Both the position numbers and the translations under genes were made by a program. From Dehalococcoidia bacterium UBA2588 (GTDB taxonomy: Bacteria; Chloroflexota; Dehalococcoidia; Lucifugimonadales; UBA3495), in contig DDKW01000017.1 of NCBI GenBank assembly GCA_002339805.1, positions 6,730-70,729 of the forward strand: a DNA stretch of 64,000 bases, read 5' to 3'. The number at the start of each line of letters is the position of its first letter. Position 1 is the stretch's first letter. Below are positions 45,645-53,139 of this stretch, in pieces. Below the pieces are notes generated by a model. It had not been told where the DNA came from. It worked only from the letters and a program-made list of their open reading frames with translations, and did no database searches.

Positions 45645-47048
45645 TTATATACTCGGATGTAGGGTTTTCCATTGGCATGCTTCTTGATAGGCGTATGCTA
45701 CTTTTGCCACGGTATATTCATCGAATAACTTGCCAGCTATTTGTAAGCCTCCTGGTAAGTGGTCGGATGAAAAACCACAAGGGACAGTTATTGCGGGCAT
45801 TCCAGATATATTATAGGGCCGATTTAGACTTGTGAGTGCTGCAGAAGTATTCCATTTGGAACCATTGATTTCAACACTGTTACTGAGGATGTCGGGTGCG
45901 AAAATTGGTTCAGTAGGCCCAATTAGTACATCTACTTCACTGAACAGTGCAGATAGCTGTTCAATGTATACTTGTCGTATTCTTTGCGCCGTCACGTATT
46001 GTTCTGCACTAATAAACAAACCTGCGTGCAGTCTCAAACGAACTGGTTCATAGATTTGCTCTGGGATATCTTTCAGGATTGACTTGTGATAGCTTGAGGC
46101 CTCTGGCATCAGTATACAATTTGATATGGACTCAGAGTATTTATGCATTGGGAAATTCAGTGTCTTTATTTCCGCTCCCAAATTTTGCAGAACTAGAATA
46201 GCATCTTGGATTAATTTGGACATTTCAGGGTCTATATTTTCGAGGAATTCTTGGGGCACTCCAATCCTGATATTTGAAATATCATTAGACTTCATGAAGT
46301 CTAATGATATGGGATTAGTTGCTATAGAAGCAGGATCTTTTGGATCATGTCCACTCATCGCGTTAATCATTAAGACAGAATCTTCTACTGTTCGGGTTAG
46401 AGGTCCTGGATGGTCTAAAGACCATGATAAAGGAGTAACTCCATATTTGCTGATCTTGCCGTATGAGGGCTTAAACCCTACGATTCCACATAAAGCGGCT
46501 GGGATGCGAACAGACCCTCCCGTGTCGCTTCCTAATGCTGCTGTGCATTGTCCTGCAGATACTGAAGACCCTGATCCTCCTGATGATCCACCAGTCAATT
46601 TATTGGGGTTCCAAGGATTGTGCATATGTCCATAATCTTCGTTTTCACCTGTAGGTCCATATGCGAAGGGGTGCATATTAAGCTTGCCTAGCAATAGAGC
46701 TCCTGCTTGATTCAATTTGGATGCTACTGTTGAATCTTCGTTTGGTATACGGGCGTCATATATTTTGGATCCAGAAGTAGTCTTGATCCCTGCAGTATCA
46801 AACAGGTCTTTAAGCGCTACAGGAATGCCGTGGAGTGGGCCAATATAGTTTCCTGATGCTATTTGTTTTGTTGTTTGGAGAGATTTAGTTTTTGCTTGGT
46901 CCAGAGTAAGAGTTATAAAGGAATTCAGAGTACTCTCAGTTTCCGAAATTTTATTAGCGTAGGCCTCCACTAAATCTGTTGGAGAGATTGCTTTGGTTTT
47001 GATTAATTGGGACTGCTCATTCAAGCTAATTAACGTTAAATCAGTCAT
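45645..47048 (-). CDS. Amidase (GatA-like amidase signature family)
   Basis: 467 residues. Catalytic Lys in GIPVALKDLFDTAGI, the Gly-Ser rich GGSSGGSGSSVSAG with cis-Ser, and the nucleophilic-Ser DTGGSVRIPAALCGIVGFKPSYG. AS-family; without gatB/gatC neighbours it is not likely tRNA-dependent GatA, and AtzE-like biuret/allophanate-type or generic amidase is likelier. A small gene directly upstream is a candidate partner. Contains a 32-bp palindrome at 46279-46310. Confidence 0.9.
   Translation of the reverse strand: MTDLTLISLNEQSQLIKTKAISPTDLVEAYANKISETESTLNSFITLTLDQAKTKSLQTTKQIASGNYIGPLHGIPVALKDLFDTAGIKTTSGSKIYDARIPNEDSTVASKLNQAGALLLGKLNMHPFAYGPTGENEDYGHMHNPWNPNKLTGGSSGGSGSSVSAGQCTAALGSDTGGSVRIPAALCGIVGFKPSYGKISKYGVTPLSWSLDHPGPLTRTVEDSVLMINAMSGHDPKDPASIATNPISLDFMKSNDISNIRIGVPQEFLENIDPEMSKLIQDAILVLQNLGAEIKTLNFPMHKYSESISNCILMPEASSYHKSILKDIPEQIYEPVRLRLHAGLFISAEQYVTAQRIRQVYIEQLSALFSEVDVLIGPTEPIFAPDILSNSVEINGSKWNTSAALTSLNRPYNISGMPAITVPCGFSSDHLPGGLQIAGKLFDEYTVAKVAYAYQEACQWKTLHPSI
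46279..46310. repeat. Perfect 32-bp palindrome inside the amidase gene
   Basis: Half-site ATATCATTAGACTTCA is followed without spacer by its exact reverse complement. It can fold as a hairpin or cruciform of up to 14-16 bp. The same 10-residue peptide is encoded on both strands. It lies in a linker between the active-site core and the C-terminal part. It is unlikely by chance, but its origin is unknown. Confidence 0.9.
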
Positions 47049-47055
47049 GGTTCAG

Positions 47056-47238
47056 CTATTCCTTTTCGCTATTGCGGTACATAGTGGCCGGAGATTGTTC
47101 TGTTAACAGTAGTTCTTCCAATAGTTTGGCGGATTCCATTGTAGCTCGAGCGTGCCTCTCTAAAGCATTTAGATAATCGTGATCTTCAGAGATGTTGTAT
47201 CGTTGGCAAATTGTTATGAATTCTTCTGAGAATGACAT
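47056..47238 (-). CDS. Small amidase-associated protein (AtzG-like candidate)
   Basis: 60 residues, 7 bases upstream of the amidase gene and on the same strand. Mostly helical, with Leu/Glu-rich KLLEELLL and a TEQSPATMYR tail that recalls the EPA-x-x-F tail of AtzG/DUF4089 proteins, which bind the AtzE amidase. Length also fits that family (about 60). The match is by eye and the assignment is tentative. Confidence 0.5.
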   Translation of the reverse strand: MSFSEEFITICQRYNISEDHDYLNALERHARATMESAKLLEELLLTEQSPATMYRNSEKE

Positions 47239-47266
47239 TAAATAAACTCCCTACTCTATTGCTGGA

Positions 47267-47977
47267 ATGATAACATTATTAAAGATTATGAGCATCAAGA
47301 ATGGAATATTGTCGTCTATGTGCCTGGCAGCGGGCGGACTTGTGTTGGTTGCCATATTAGGATTCTTATTTGGGTTAATGGAAGATGGTCCGGATAAATT
47401 CGTACCCCTTATAACCCTTTTGTCCACACTAGGCTTAGCACTGTTGGTGAGCATAATTATCGTTTCTTTGGGCAAAATTGATATTAAATCTTTTGTTGTA
47501 AATGAAATGCGTTTGGGTGAAAATCCTAATTATGCACAATTACTGGGGTATGTGGTTGGCGGCTTAGTCCTAAGCGTGGTAGGTAGCAGTTTTATGGTCT
47601 GGACCGCTTCTAATATAGGAGCAGAATCTTTAGTTCCTACAGTTGATTATGCAAATATTGTTTTCCGTGGCCCGTTTTTACTGTTAAGTATAATTTCTCT
47701 GGCTGTCCTAGTGCCAATATCCGAGGAAATATTTTTCAGATCTTATCTGTATAAAAACTTTCATCGGCTCGGGATAGTTGCCAAAATCGCTTTGTCTTCT
47801 GGAATATTTGCTTTGTTTCATGCGGGGCAATTAGAGATAATTGTAATATTATCAACGTTTTTTACTGGAGCTATTTTAGGGTTTGTTTATCACAAGTTCA
47901 GAAGTGTCACTCCCTGTATTCTGATACATGCCGGTCAGAATCTTTTGGTGATTGGTATTACCGTGATATTGAATTGA
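47267..47977 (+). CDS. CPBP family intramembrane metalloprotease
   Basis: 236 residues, about seven membrane segments. VPISEEIFFRSYLYKNF gives the EExxxR motif, GIFALFHAGQ the FxxxH motif and HAGQNLLV a late His. CAAX-protease/bacteriocin-processing (CPBP) family, function in membrane protein handling unknown here. First gene before trpA; start ATG at 47267 without strong Shine-Dalgarno support. Confidence 0.85.
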   Translation: MITLLKIMSIKNGILSSMCLAAGGLVLVAILGFLFGLMEDGPDKFVPLITLLSTLGLALLVSIIIVSLGKIDIKSFVVNEMRLGENPNYAQLLGYVVGGLVLSVVGSSFMVWTASNIGAESLVPTVDYANIVFRGPFLLLSIISLAVLVPISEEIFFRSYLYKNFHRLGIVAKIALSSGIFALFHAGQLEIIVILSTFFTGAILGFVYHKFRSVTPCILIHAGQNLLVIGITVILN

Positions 47978-48043
47978 CAATTGATGGGAATGAATATAAC
48001 TTTTGTTGGCTGATATAAAACTCTACAATGAAAAAGAATTATT

Positions 48044-48847
48044 ATGAACCGAATTACCCAGAAATTTAATGAAATAAAAGAAACAGGCCGAAATGGTTTA
48101 GTTGTTTTCATCACCGCTGGAGCTCCAGATATTGAAGCAACGTATGCCACTATTCCCGCACTAGTCTCGGGAGGAGCAGATATAATAGAGATTGGGATGC
48201 CTTTTAGCGATCCTTTGGCAGAAGGATTGGTGATACAGCAATCCAGTTTCTTGTCGTTGCAGAACAACACCACCGTAGATGATTGTCTGGATCTAGTAGT
48301 AAACGTCAGAAAAACCGACAAGTTAACTCCACTAGTGTTAATGGGATATTACAATCCTGTTTATCAATATGGCTCGGAGAAATTTGTAAAAAAATGCAAT
48401 GAATATGGGATAGATGGCCTTATCATTGTGGACTTACCTGCAGTAGAAGCTCAAGAGTTCAAGCAAATCTGTAACAAATCGGATGTAAGTTTCATTCCTC
48501 TAATTGCACCTACCAGCACCGATAAGAATATAAGCCTTTCGTTAGAAAAATGTGATGGTTTTGTGTATTGTGTGAGCGTCACAGGAGTCACAGGAGCCCG
48601 TACTGAAGTCTCATCTCGTGGACTAGATCTTGTTGATAGAATTAAGAAATTTACAGATTTACCTGTTGCTGTAGGTTTTGGAGTCTCCAACAAGTCACAT
48701 ATAGATGAAATATGTTTAAAAGCTGAAGCTGCTGTGGTTGGTAGCGCCTTGGTAAAGGTAATGCTAGAATCAGATAAATGTAACATTGCTAAGAATGCGG
48801 GTGATTTTGTTAAATCACTTACAGGACATTCCGAAAAAATAGATTAG
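48044..48847 (+). CDS. trpA: Tryptophan synthase alpha chain
   Basis: 267 residues. FITAGAPDIEATYATIPALVSGGADIIEIGMPFSDPLAEG contains the catalytic Glu and Asp; VLMGYYNP, GLIIVDLPAVEA, PLIAPTSTD and GVTGARTE are all conserved. Cleaves indole-3-glycerol phosphate. No trpB is adjacent. Followed after 22 bases by aroH. Confidence 0.97.
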   Translation: MNRITQKFNEIKETGRNGLVVFITAGAPDIEATYATIPALVSGGADIIEIGMPFSDPLAEGLVIQQSSFLSLQNNTTVDDCLDLVVNVRKTDKLTPLVLMGYYNPVYQYGSEKFVKKCNEYGIDGLIIVDLPAVEAQEFKQICNKSDVSFIPLIAPTSTDKNISLSLEKCDGFVYCVSVTGVTGARTEVSSRGLDLVDRIKKFTDLPVAVGFGVSNKSHIDEICLKAEAAVVGSALVKVMLESDKCNIAKNAGDFVKSLTGHSEKID

Positions 48848-48869
48848 AAAGGCATTAGATTGAGGTTTT

Positions 48870-49238
48870 ATGACAATTTGTATTGGAGTTAGAGGAGCAA
48901 CCCAATCTGAAACTAATTCAGCACAAGATATCTATGAATCTACCAGAGAACTTCTAGAACAAATTATCCTACAAAACGATATAGTTGAAGAGCAAGTTGC
49001 TGCTGCATTTTTCACTGTTACTCATGACTTGGATGCAGCATATCCAGCTGCCGCCGCTCGTCAACTCGGATGGAATGAGACAGCTCTTATGTGTTCCACT
49101 GAAATTCCTGTCCCGGATTATCCATCAAAATGTATTCGGGTTTTGATTTTGATAAACACCGATAAATCTAAAGCGGAAATTCATAACGTCTACTTAAAAG
49201 AGACAGTCCTCCTGAGGCAAAAGGGCTTGGAAGAATAG
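48870..49238 (+). CDS. aroH: Chorismate mutase, AroH type
   Basis: 122 residues, the length of the monofunctional Bacillus-type enzyme. CIGVRGATQSETNSAQDIYESTRELLEQII holds the active-site Arg near the N-terminus, AYPAAAARQLGW and MCSTEIPVPDYPSKCIRVLIL the rest. It makes prephenate for Phe and Tyr. Sits between trpA and the attenuator-controlled DAHP synthase, so aromatic amino-acid genes are grouped. Confidence 0.95.
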   Translation: MTICIGVRGATQSETNSAQDIYESTRELLEQIILQNDIVEEQVAAAFFTVTHDLDAAYPAAAARQLGWNETALMCSTEIPVPDYPSKCIRVLILINTDKSKAEIHNVYLKETVLLRQKGLEE

Positions 49239-49255
49239 ATCTTTATACTTGTTGA

Positions 49256-49284
49256 TTGACATCGCAAAGTATAAGTAGTATCGT
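49256..49284 (+). promoter_or_regulatory. Promoter candidate of the aro leader
   Basis: TTGACA (49256-49261), 17-bp spacer, TATCGT (49279-49284; 4 of 6 with TATAAT), 26 bases before the leader peptide start. It overlaps nothing coding and would allow separate control of the DAHP synthase gene. Confidence 0.5.
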
Positions 49285-49310
49285 CGATTGGGTAGAGGTA
49301 CAAACACACA

Positions 49311-49379
49311 ATGATAGAAAATTACTTTACATATTACTATTACTTTAAGAAAAAAGGGCGAATAATCGCGTTTAGATAA
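49311..49379 (+). CDS. Tyr/Phe-rich attenuator leader peptide
   Basis: A 22-residue open frame (ATG 49311, TAA 49377-49379), too short for normal gene calling. Codons 5-12 (49323-49346) encode YFTYYYYF: five Tyr and two Phe in eight codons. A Lys-Lys-Lys-Gly segment (codons 13-16) overlaps the antiterminator strand. An AGAGG lies at 49294-49298, 12 bases before the start. The terminator and DAHP synthase gene follow. This is the classical layout of a ribosome-mediated attenuator sensing charged tRNA-Tyr/tRNA-Phe. Confidence 0.85.
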   Translation: MIENYFTYYYYFKKKGRIIAFR

Positions 49380-49425
49380 AAACACGATACATGAACAGCC
49401 CTTTCATAACTGAAAGGGTTTTTTT
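49353..49425 (+). promoter_or_regulatory. Attenuator: alternative antiterminator and terminator
   Basis: AAAGGGC (49353-49359, inside the leader frame) can pair with GCCCTTT (49398-49404) to form an antiterminator. The alternative is the terminator stem CCCTTTCA (49399-49406), loop TAAC, TGAAAGGG (49411-49418) followed by seven T (49419-49425). The two pairings share 49399-49404 and exclude each other. A further stem (49365-49373 with 49380-49388, one C-A mismatch) lies between them. Pairing choice is inferred, not measured. Confidence 0.8.
49399..49425 (+). terminator. Intrinsic terminator in aro leader
   Basis: Perfect 8-bp stem with a 4-base loop followed by TTTTTTT, ending 21 bases before the DAHP synthase start codon at 49447. 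Termination here would silence the gene unless the antiterminator forms. Confidence 0.85.
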
Positions 49426-49446
49426 ATGCCTAAATCAGGAGTTGAT

Positions 49447-50517
49447 ATGACTAAATCAAAAAGAACGGACGTAAACGTGGTGAGTACAGAACCTTTGACA
49501 ACGCCATCAGATTTAATAAAACAATATCCAGTAGGGGACTTGGCTTCAGCTACTGTTGTGTCTGGTCGCCAGCAAGTAGCGGATATCTTGGATAGAAAAG
49601 ATGACCGCTTGATAGTTGTCACTGGGCCCTGCTCCATACATGATGAAGACTTAGCGTTGGAATACGCTGAGAAGTTATGTGGCCTTTCTAAAGAGGTTCA
49701 AGATCGATTATTAGTGATTATGAGAGTATATTTCGAGAAACCCAGGACTACTATTGGTTGGAAAGGGTTATTGTATGACCCTGAGTTAAATGACTCCTTC
49801 AATATTGAAGAAGGACTGGGATTAGCTCGATCGATACTAATAAAAATTGCAGAAATGGGGATGTTCGCTGGAACTGAGTTTTTGGATCCAATCGTACCCC
49901 AGTATTTGGCCGATTTAGTTTCTTGGGGAACAATAGGCGCACGGACTACAGAGAGCCAAATTCATAGGCAAATGGCAAGTGGACTTAGTATGCCTATAGG
50001 CTTTAAGAATGGTACTGACGGAAACACTCAAATAGCAGTTGATGCTGTTACATCCTGCAGAAGCCCGCATGGATTTTTAGGAATAGACATTAATGGACAA
50101 ACTTCGATTATAAAAACTTCTGGAAACCCCAATGGTCACTTAGTTCTTAGAGGAGGGGCTAGTGGGCCTAATTACTCAGCTCCTTATGTGGAAGATGCTC
50201 AAGAGCAGCTAGAAGCAGCAGGAATAGTTCCTAATATAATCATAGACTGCAGTCATGGGAATTCTAATAAAGACCATAGGAAACAAGGCGTAGCGTTTAA
50301 AGACGTAGTATCCCAAAAAGCGAAAGGCAATTCTTCAATTGTTGGAAGTATGCTTGAAGGTAATATCAACGAAGGTAACCAGAAATTAACTAGTGATCTT
50401 AATGAGCTCGCATATGGGGTTTCGATTACAGACGCATGTATTAATTGGGAAGAAACGACTGAACTGTTGCATTGGGCTTGCGAAACTTTAGGGGAAACTA
50501 CTCCAGTAAAGGTATAG
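49447..50517 (+). CDS. aroG: 3-deoxy-7-phosphoheptulonate synthase (DAHP synthase), class I
   Basis: 356 residues from the ATG at 49447, which has CAGGAG at ideal spacing; an in-frame ATG at 49426 abuts the terminator T tract and is less likely. IVVTGPCSIHDEDLALEYAEKL, MRVYFEKPRTTIGWKG, GARTTESQIHRQMASGLSMPIGFKNGTDG, and IDCSHGNSNKDHRKQ are the AroF/G/H-type motifs with the metal Cys, His, Glu and Asp ligands. It makes the first step of aromatic biosynthesis. Controlled by the Tyr/Phe leader upstream. Which E. coli paralogue it matches best is not clear. Confidence 0.94.
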   Translation: MTKSKRTDVNVVSTEPLTTPSDLIKQYPVGDLASATVVSGRQQVADILDRKDDRLIVVTGPCSIHDEDLALEYAEKLCGLSKEVQDRLLVIMRVYFEKPRTTIGWKGLLYDPELNDSFNIEEGLGLARSILIKIAEMGMFAGTEFLDPIVPQYLADLVSWGTIGARTTESQIHRQMASGLSMPIGFKNGTDGNTQIAVDAVTSCRSPHGFLGIDINGQTSIIKTSGNPNGHLVLRGGASGPNYSAPYVEDAQEQLEAAGIVPNIIIDCSHGNSNKDHRKQGVAFKDVVSQKAKGNSSIVGSMLEGNINEGNQKLTSDLNELAYGVSITDACINWEETTELLHWACETLGETTPVKV

Positions 50518-50542
50518 ACCATCAAGTAGTGACACTAGGTTA

Positions 50543-50570
50543 GCCAACCGTTGCTAGGGACATGGTTGGC
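50543..50570. terminator. Weak hairpin between convergent genes
   Basis: GCCAACC (50543-50549) and GGTTGGC (50564-50570) form a 7-bp stem with a 14-base loop between the DAHP synthase and the convergent B12-type regulator. No T tract; possible weak terminator. Confidence 0.3.
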
Positions 50571-50582
50571 GTATAGGTTTAC

Positions 50583-51494
50583 CTACTTTGTAGAAGGTGT
50601 CAATAGATCGATTAATGAAGTTTCCAGGGCGTCTGCTAGTTTTACTGCGGCTCCAATCGTCAGATTTTGTTTGCCGTGTTCCACGGCGCTAATGTAGGTG
50701 CGATCTAATCCCGATGAGGATGCCAGTGCTGATTGACTCCAAGATTTTCCTTTTCTGAGACTTTGTATTTGATTACCAATGATCGTCAGGTAATCCTCTA
50801 ATGAATCCGCTTTTTGATTTGGTTCTTGTATGTTGCAAAGTATTCTTGCGCCCACGATTGCCTCTAGTGGGTTCGGGCTATCTATTATTCTGATGGATTC
50901 TGGCGAGGTTTTAGCGTTTTCAATGACGTCAGTCAATTCGCACAGTCCACCAAGAATTAATTTAGGACTATTTGGGAGTATCTGGAGTGCATCAACTATG
51001 CTTTCTACATAAGGAAGTTGTTCTTGTAAGCTGACTGATATTGCAACCAAATCAATTCCTCCGGATGAAATGAAATGTATTAGATCTGAAGTCAATGTGT
51101 CCGAACCCAAAAATTCCACCTTCCATCCGTCAAGCCGCAGAAAATCTGCGATGATTCTGGCTCCGAAGGAATGCATGTTGCCTTGAACGCAGGCGACAAC
51201 TGCTTTCAAGCCATTTGTTTTGTCAGGGGAAAATGAATTGGAAACTTTGATCATTTGGGTTAATGCGGTTTCAGTGGCGTAGTGTTCAAGGGCGGTGGTA
51301 ACCTCACCATCATGGTACATTTGTCCGATTTGCAACTGGGATTCGGATAAGATGTTGATGTAAATGTCACCTGCAGATAGACCTAACTCCAATGCTGAGT
51401 CAATCACCTGAGAGGCACCAGAAGTGTCCCTGCCTAAAACCGCCTCAATAAATTTAGCTTTAAGCCCCGTCGATTGAGAAGAATTATGATTCAC
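50583..51494 (-). CDS. Cobalamin-binding XRE-family regulator (CarH-like, unusual architecture)
   Basis: 303 residues. N-terminal half (about 10-85) resembles the four-helix B12-binding cap, with Y-x9-EH (Tyr60, Glu70, His71) in place of the W-x9-EH of CarH. Next comes the Rossmann-like B12-binding domain with the cobalt-ligand His in NMHSFG (His108, Gly111) and SVSLQEQLP and ILGGLCEL later. The C-terminal 65 residues (SWSQSALASSSGLDRTYISAVEHGKQN) are an XRE HTH. Photoreceptor-like CarH has an N-terminal MerR HTH instead. Divergent from the zinc-ribbon and DICT genes. Confidence 0.85.
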   Translation of the reverse strand: MNHNSSQSTGLKAKFIEAVLGRDTSGASQVIDSALELGLSAGDIYINILSESQLQIGQMYHDGEVTTALEHYATETALTQMIKVSNSFSPDKTNGLKAVVACVQGNMHSFGARIIADFLRLDGWKVEFLGSDTLTSDLIHFISSGGIDLVAISVSLQEQLPYVESIVDALQILPNSPKLILGGLCELTDVIENAKTSPESIRIIDSPNPLEAIVGARILCNIQEPNQKADSLEDYLTIIGNQIQSLRKGKSWSQSALASSSGLDRTYISAVEHGKQNLTIGAAVKLADALETSLIDLLTPSTK

Positions 51495-51525
51495 AATATT
51501 AGCCCCTCACGTTTAATAGGAATAT

Positions 51526-51554
51526 ATTATACATCATCTACGCTGCATTTGCAG
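51526..51554 (-). promoter_or_regulatory. Promoter of the B12-XRE regulator
   Basis: Minus-strand perfect TATAAT (51526-51531) with a weak -35 (CTGCAA, 51549-51554) at 17 bp. The -35 lies inside the palindrome CTGCATTTGCAG (51543-51554), so a bound regulator would control it. Confidence 0.5.
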
Positions 51555-51570
51555 AACGGTGGACTTTGTT

Positions 51571-51585
51571 CTACAAAATTTGCAT
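51571..51585. promoter_or_regulatory. Operator-like motif A (CTACAAAATTTGCAT)
   Basis: It matches the motif at 51680-51694 (CTACAATATCCGCAT) in 12 of 15 positions. On the other strand it carries TGTAGAAC. Located between the two divergent promoters. Confidence 0.45.
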
Positions 51586-51657
51586 GTTTCATCACCTCTC
51601 AAGAATACTTCAAGACACCTGTTAGTAGACTATATTATTCATAATGTAACCGCAGTG

Positions 51658-51686
51658 TTGACATAGTGTAGAATATGATCTACAAT
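51658..51686 (+). promoter_or_regulatory. Strong promoter of the zinc-ribbon/DICT unit, with embedded operator
   Basis: Consensus TTGACA (51658-51663), 17-bp spacer, TACAAT (51681-51686). The spacer and -10 hold an inverted repeat TGTAGA-N6-TCTACA (51667-51684), so a dimeric repressor would block RNA polymerase. The start codon is at 51719, 33 bases on, with GGAGG upstream. Confidence 0.75.
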
Positions 51687-51718
51687 ATCCGCATATTAAA
51701 AGTATCGGAGGTTAAGTG

Positions 51719-51892
51719 ATGCTACACATGAAAAGTTGCCCTAAGTGCGCCGGAGATGTAAGTCTTAATAAAGACTACTATGGCTACTACGCAACCTGCT
51801 TGCAATGCGGTTGGTCTAAAGATATCGATAAAACAAAAGTTTCTGTAGTAGTCACCAACCCTGATGATGCCGAACAGGCATACGCAGCCTAA
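51719..51892 (+). CDS. Zinc-ribbon small protein
   Basis: 57 residues, ATG preceded by CGGAGG. Cys pairs KSCPKCA and ATCLQCGW give a zinc ribbon; the C-terminal tail is Val/Asp/Ala-rich. First gene after a near-consensus promoter with an operator-like repeat, and 24 bases before the DICT gene, so probably co-transcribed and controlled by the divergent B12-XRE regulator. Function unknown. Confidence 0.8.
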   Translation: MLHMKSCPKCAGDVSLNKDYYGYYATCLQCGWSKDIDKTKVSVVVTNPDDAEQAYAA

Positions 51893-51915
51893 CAAACTAA
51901 TAGAGGAGCTTAAAA

Positions 51916-53040
51916 ATGGATTGGACTATACTAGACTCAGACGTAACGTCATCAGACTCTACAGGGGTAGAGGGTTTTATTAAACGAATGGATACTGAAT
52001 TTAGAGGCGACGGAGTTCCCTTGGAGGGATTCCGAATCATAAAATCTGGAATGGAGATGTACAACATCACCCGCCAGATTGAGGCTGATAAATGTTCAGC
52101 TGGAGCTTCCGAGGCTTCGCTGTATGTGGGATTTCAGAACGTTGCGAAGTTTATCAACGAAAACAATCGCTACACTAAGATAACGAATCTGGGGATCAAC
52201 GTCTTTGGGTTTGGAGAAGGAAGTGTAGCGGGTGAGACTGACGCGGTAAAACAATGGGTAGCCCTGCCAATCGACCACAAGTCATTTGAAAATCAATGGT
52301 ATTTGATCTCGATGGAGCCTGAGCCGTTCATATTCATAGGCTGGGAAACCTCGGAAAATGCTCAATTTGGAGTTGGCGGAGTTTCTTCTCCGGGCAAGGA
52401 ATTCAAAGGTTTCATATCTGACGACACGAGAATCGTGAAAGCAGCGATTTCCCATCTCGAGTCCGTGCGTTCTAAGTCATCCTTCCAAGAGGCGCTGTCT
52501 ATGGACGACGTAGCTGACAAACTTGGATTTGCGATTGATAGGATAATGGTCCTCACAGATGACGGAAAAAAAGACAGTTTCGGTTTGGTGAGAGAGAGCG
52601 GTATCTCCTTGGCAACCAAGACCAGCGCAGACGTTATTGCCTACGATACATCGGCAATCTCATATTTAGTTAACCCATATCCTTCTGAGTTATATGAAAA
52701 GGAATATAGTAAATCCTTGGATGGTTCCCAATTGCTTGTTATGGGGCGACAATATCTGTCGGAGCAGATAAATTTATTCCGAAATGAAGGTGTTAGTGCC
52801 AAAGCTGTATTGCCAACTGACCACGGATTTGAGCATCTTGCGGAATGGGCTGATAGAGAAGAAGCTGACGTAATAATGTTACCTGACTCCATGATCAAAG
52901 AAGGAATCGTAGGAAGATTGCAGGGATACACATTGTCAAACCTACTATCATCCACTCATAAACCAGTACTTATTGTGGACAAACTAGGGAAAGCTAAAGT
53001 GTGTACAAACGAGTTAACGGTACAAAAGGTTGGATCATAA
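51916..53040 (+). CDS. DICT sensory domain and USP-like domain protein
   Basis: 374 residues, no membrane segment. Residues about 20-200 match the DICT domain pattern: ASLYVGFQNVAKFINENNRY, TNLGINVFGFGEG, VALPIDH-x4-NQWYLISMEPEPFIFIGWE. Residues 205-365 resemble a universal stress protein half, ending ADVIMLPDSMIKEGIVGRL...STHKPVLIVDK. DICT is known in diguanylate cyclases and two-component proteins, with a suggested role in light response. The combination, beside a B12-type regulator, suggests a light- or stress-response module; this is inference. Confidence 0.7.
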   Translation: MDWTILDSDVTSSDSTGVEGFIKRMDTEFRGDGVPLEGFRIIKSGMEMYNITRQIEADKCSAGASEASLYVGFQNVAKFINENNRYTKITNLGINVFGFGEGSVAGETDAVKQWVALPIDHKSFENQWYLISMEPEPFIFIGWETSENAQFGVGGVSSPGKEFKGFISDDTRIVKAAISHLESVRSKSSFQEALSMDDVADKLGFAIDRIMVLTDDGKKDSFGLVRESGISLATKTSADVIAYDTSAISYLVNPYPSELYEKEYSKSLDGSQLLVMGRQYLSEQINLFRNEGVSAKAVLPTDHGFEHLAEWADREEADVIMLPDSMIKEGIVGRLQGYTLSNLLSSTHKPVLIVDKLGKAKVCTNELTVQKVGS

Positions 53041-53075
53041 GAACACTATCTCTGTAAATGCAACTTATCTTAGGA

Positions 53076-53104
53076 TTGAAAGCACCATTCCGATTTGCTA
53101 TACT
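53076..53104 (+). promoter_or_regulatory. Promoter of the GNAT gene
   Basis: TTGAAA (53076-53081), 17-bp spacer, TATACT (53099-53104), 36 bases before the start codon, which has AAGGAG. It separates this unit from the DICT gene. Confidence 0.7.
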
Positions 53105-53139
53105 CTTTATTGACAGAACAAATACTAAGGTAAGGAGCA

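Noticed and set aside
46126..46635. 169-codon frame opposite the amidase gene
   Set aside because: It is the antisense shadow of the amidase; the shared decapeptide is due to the palindrome.
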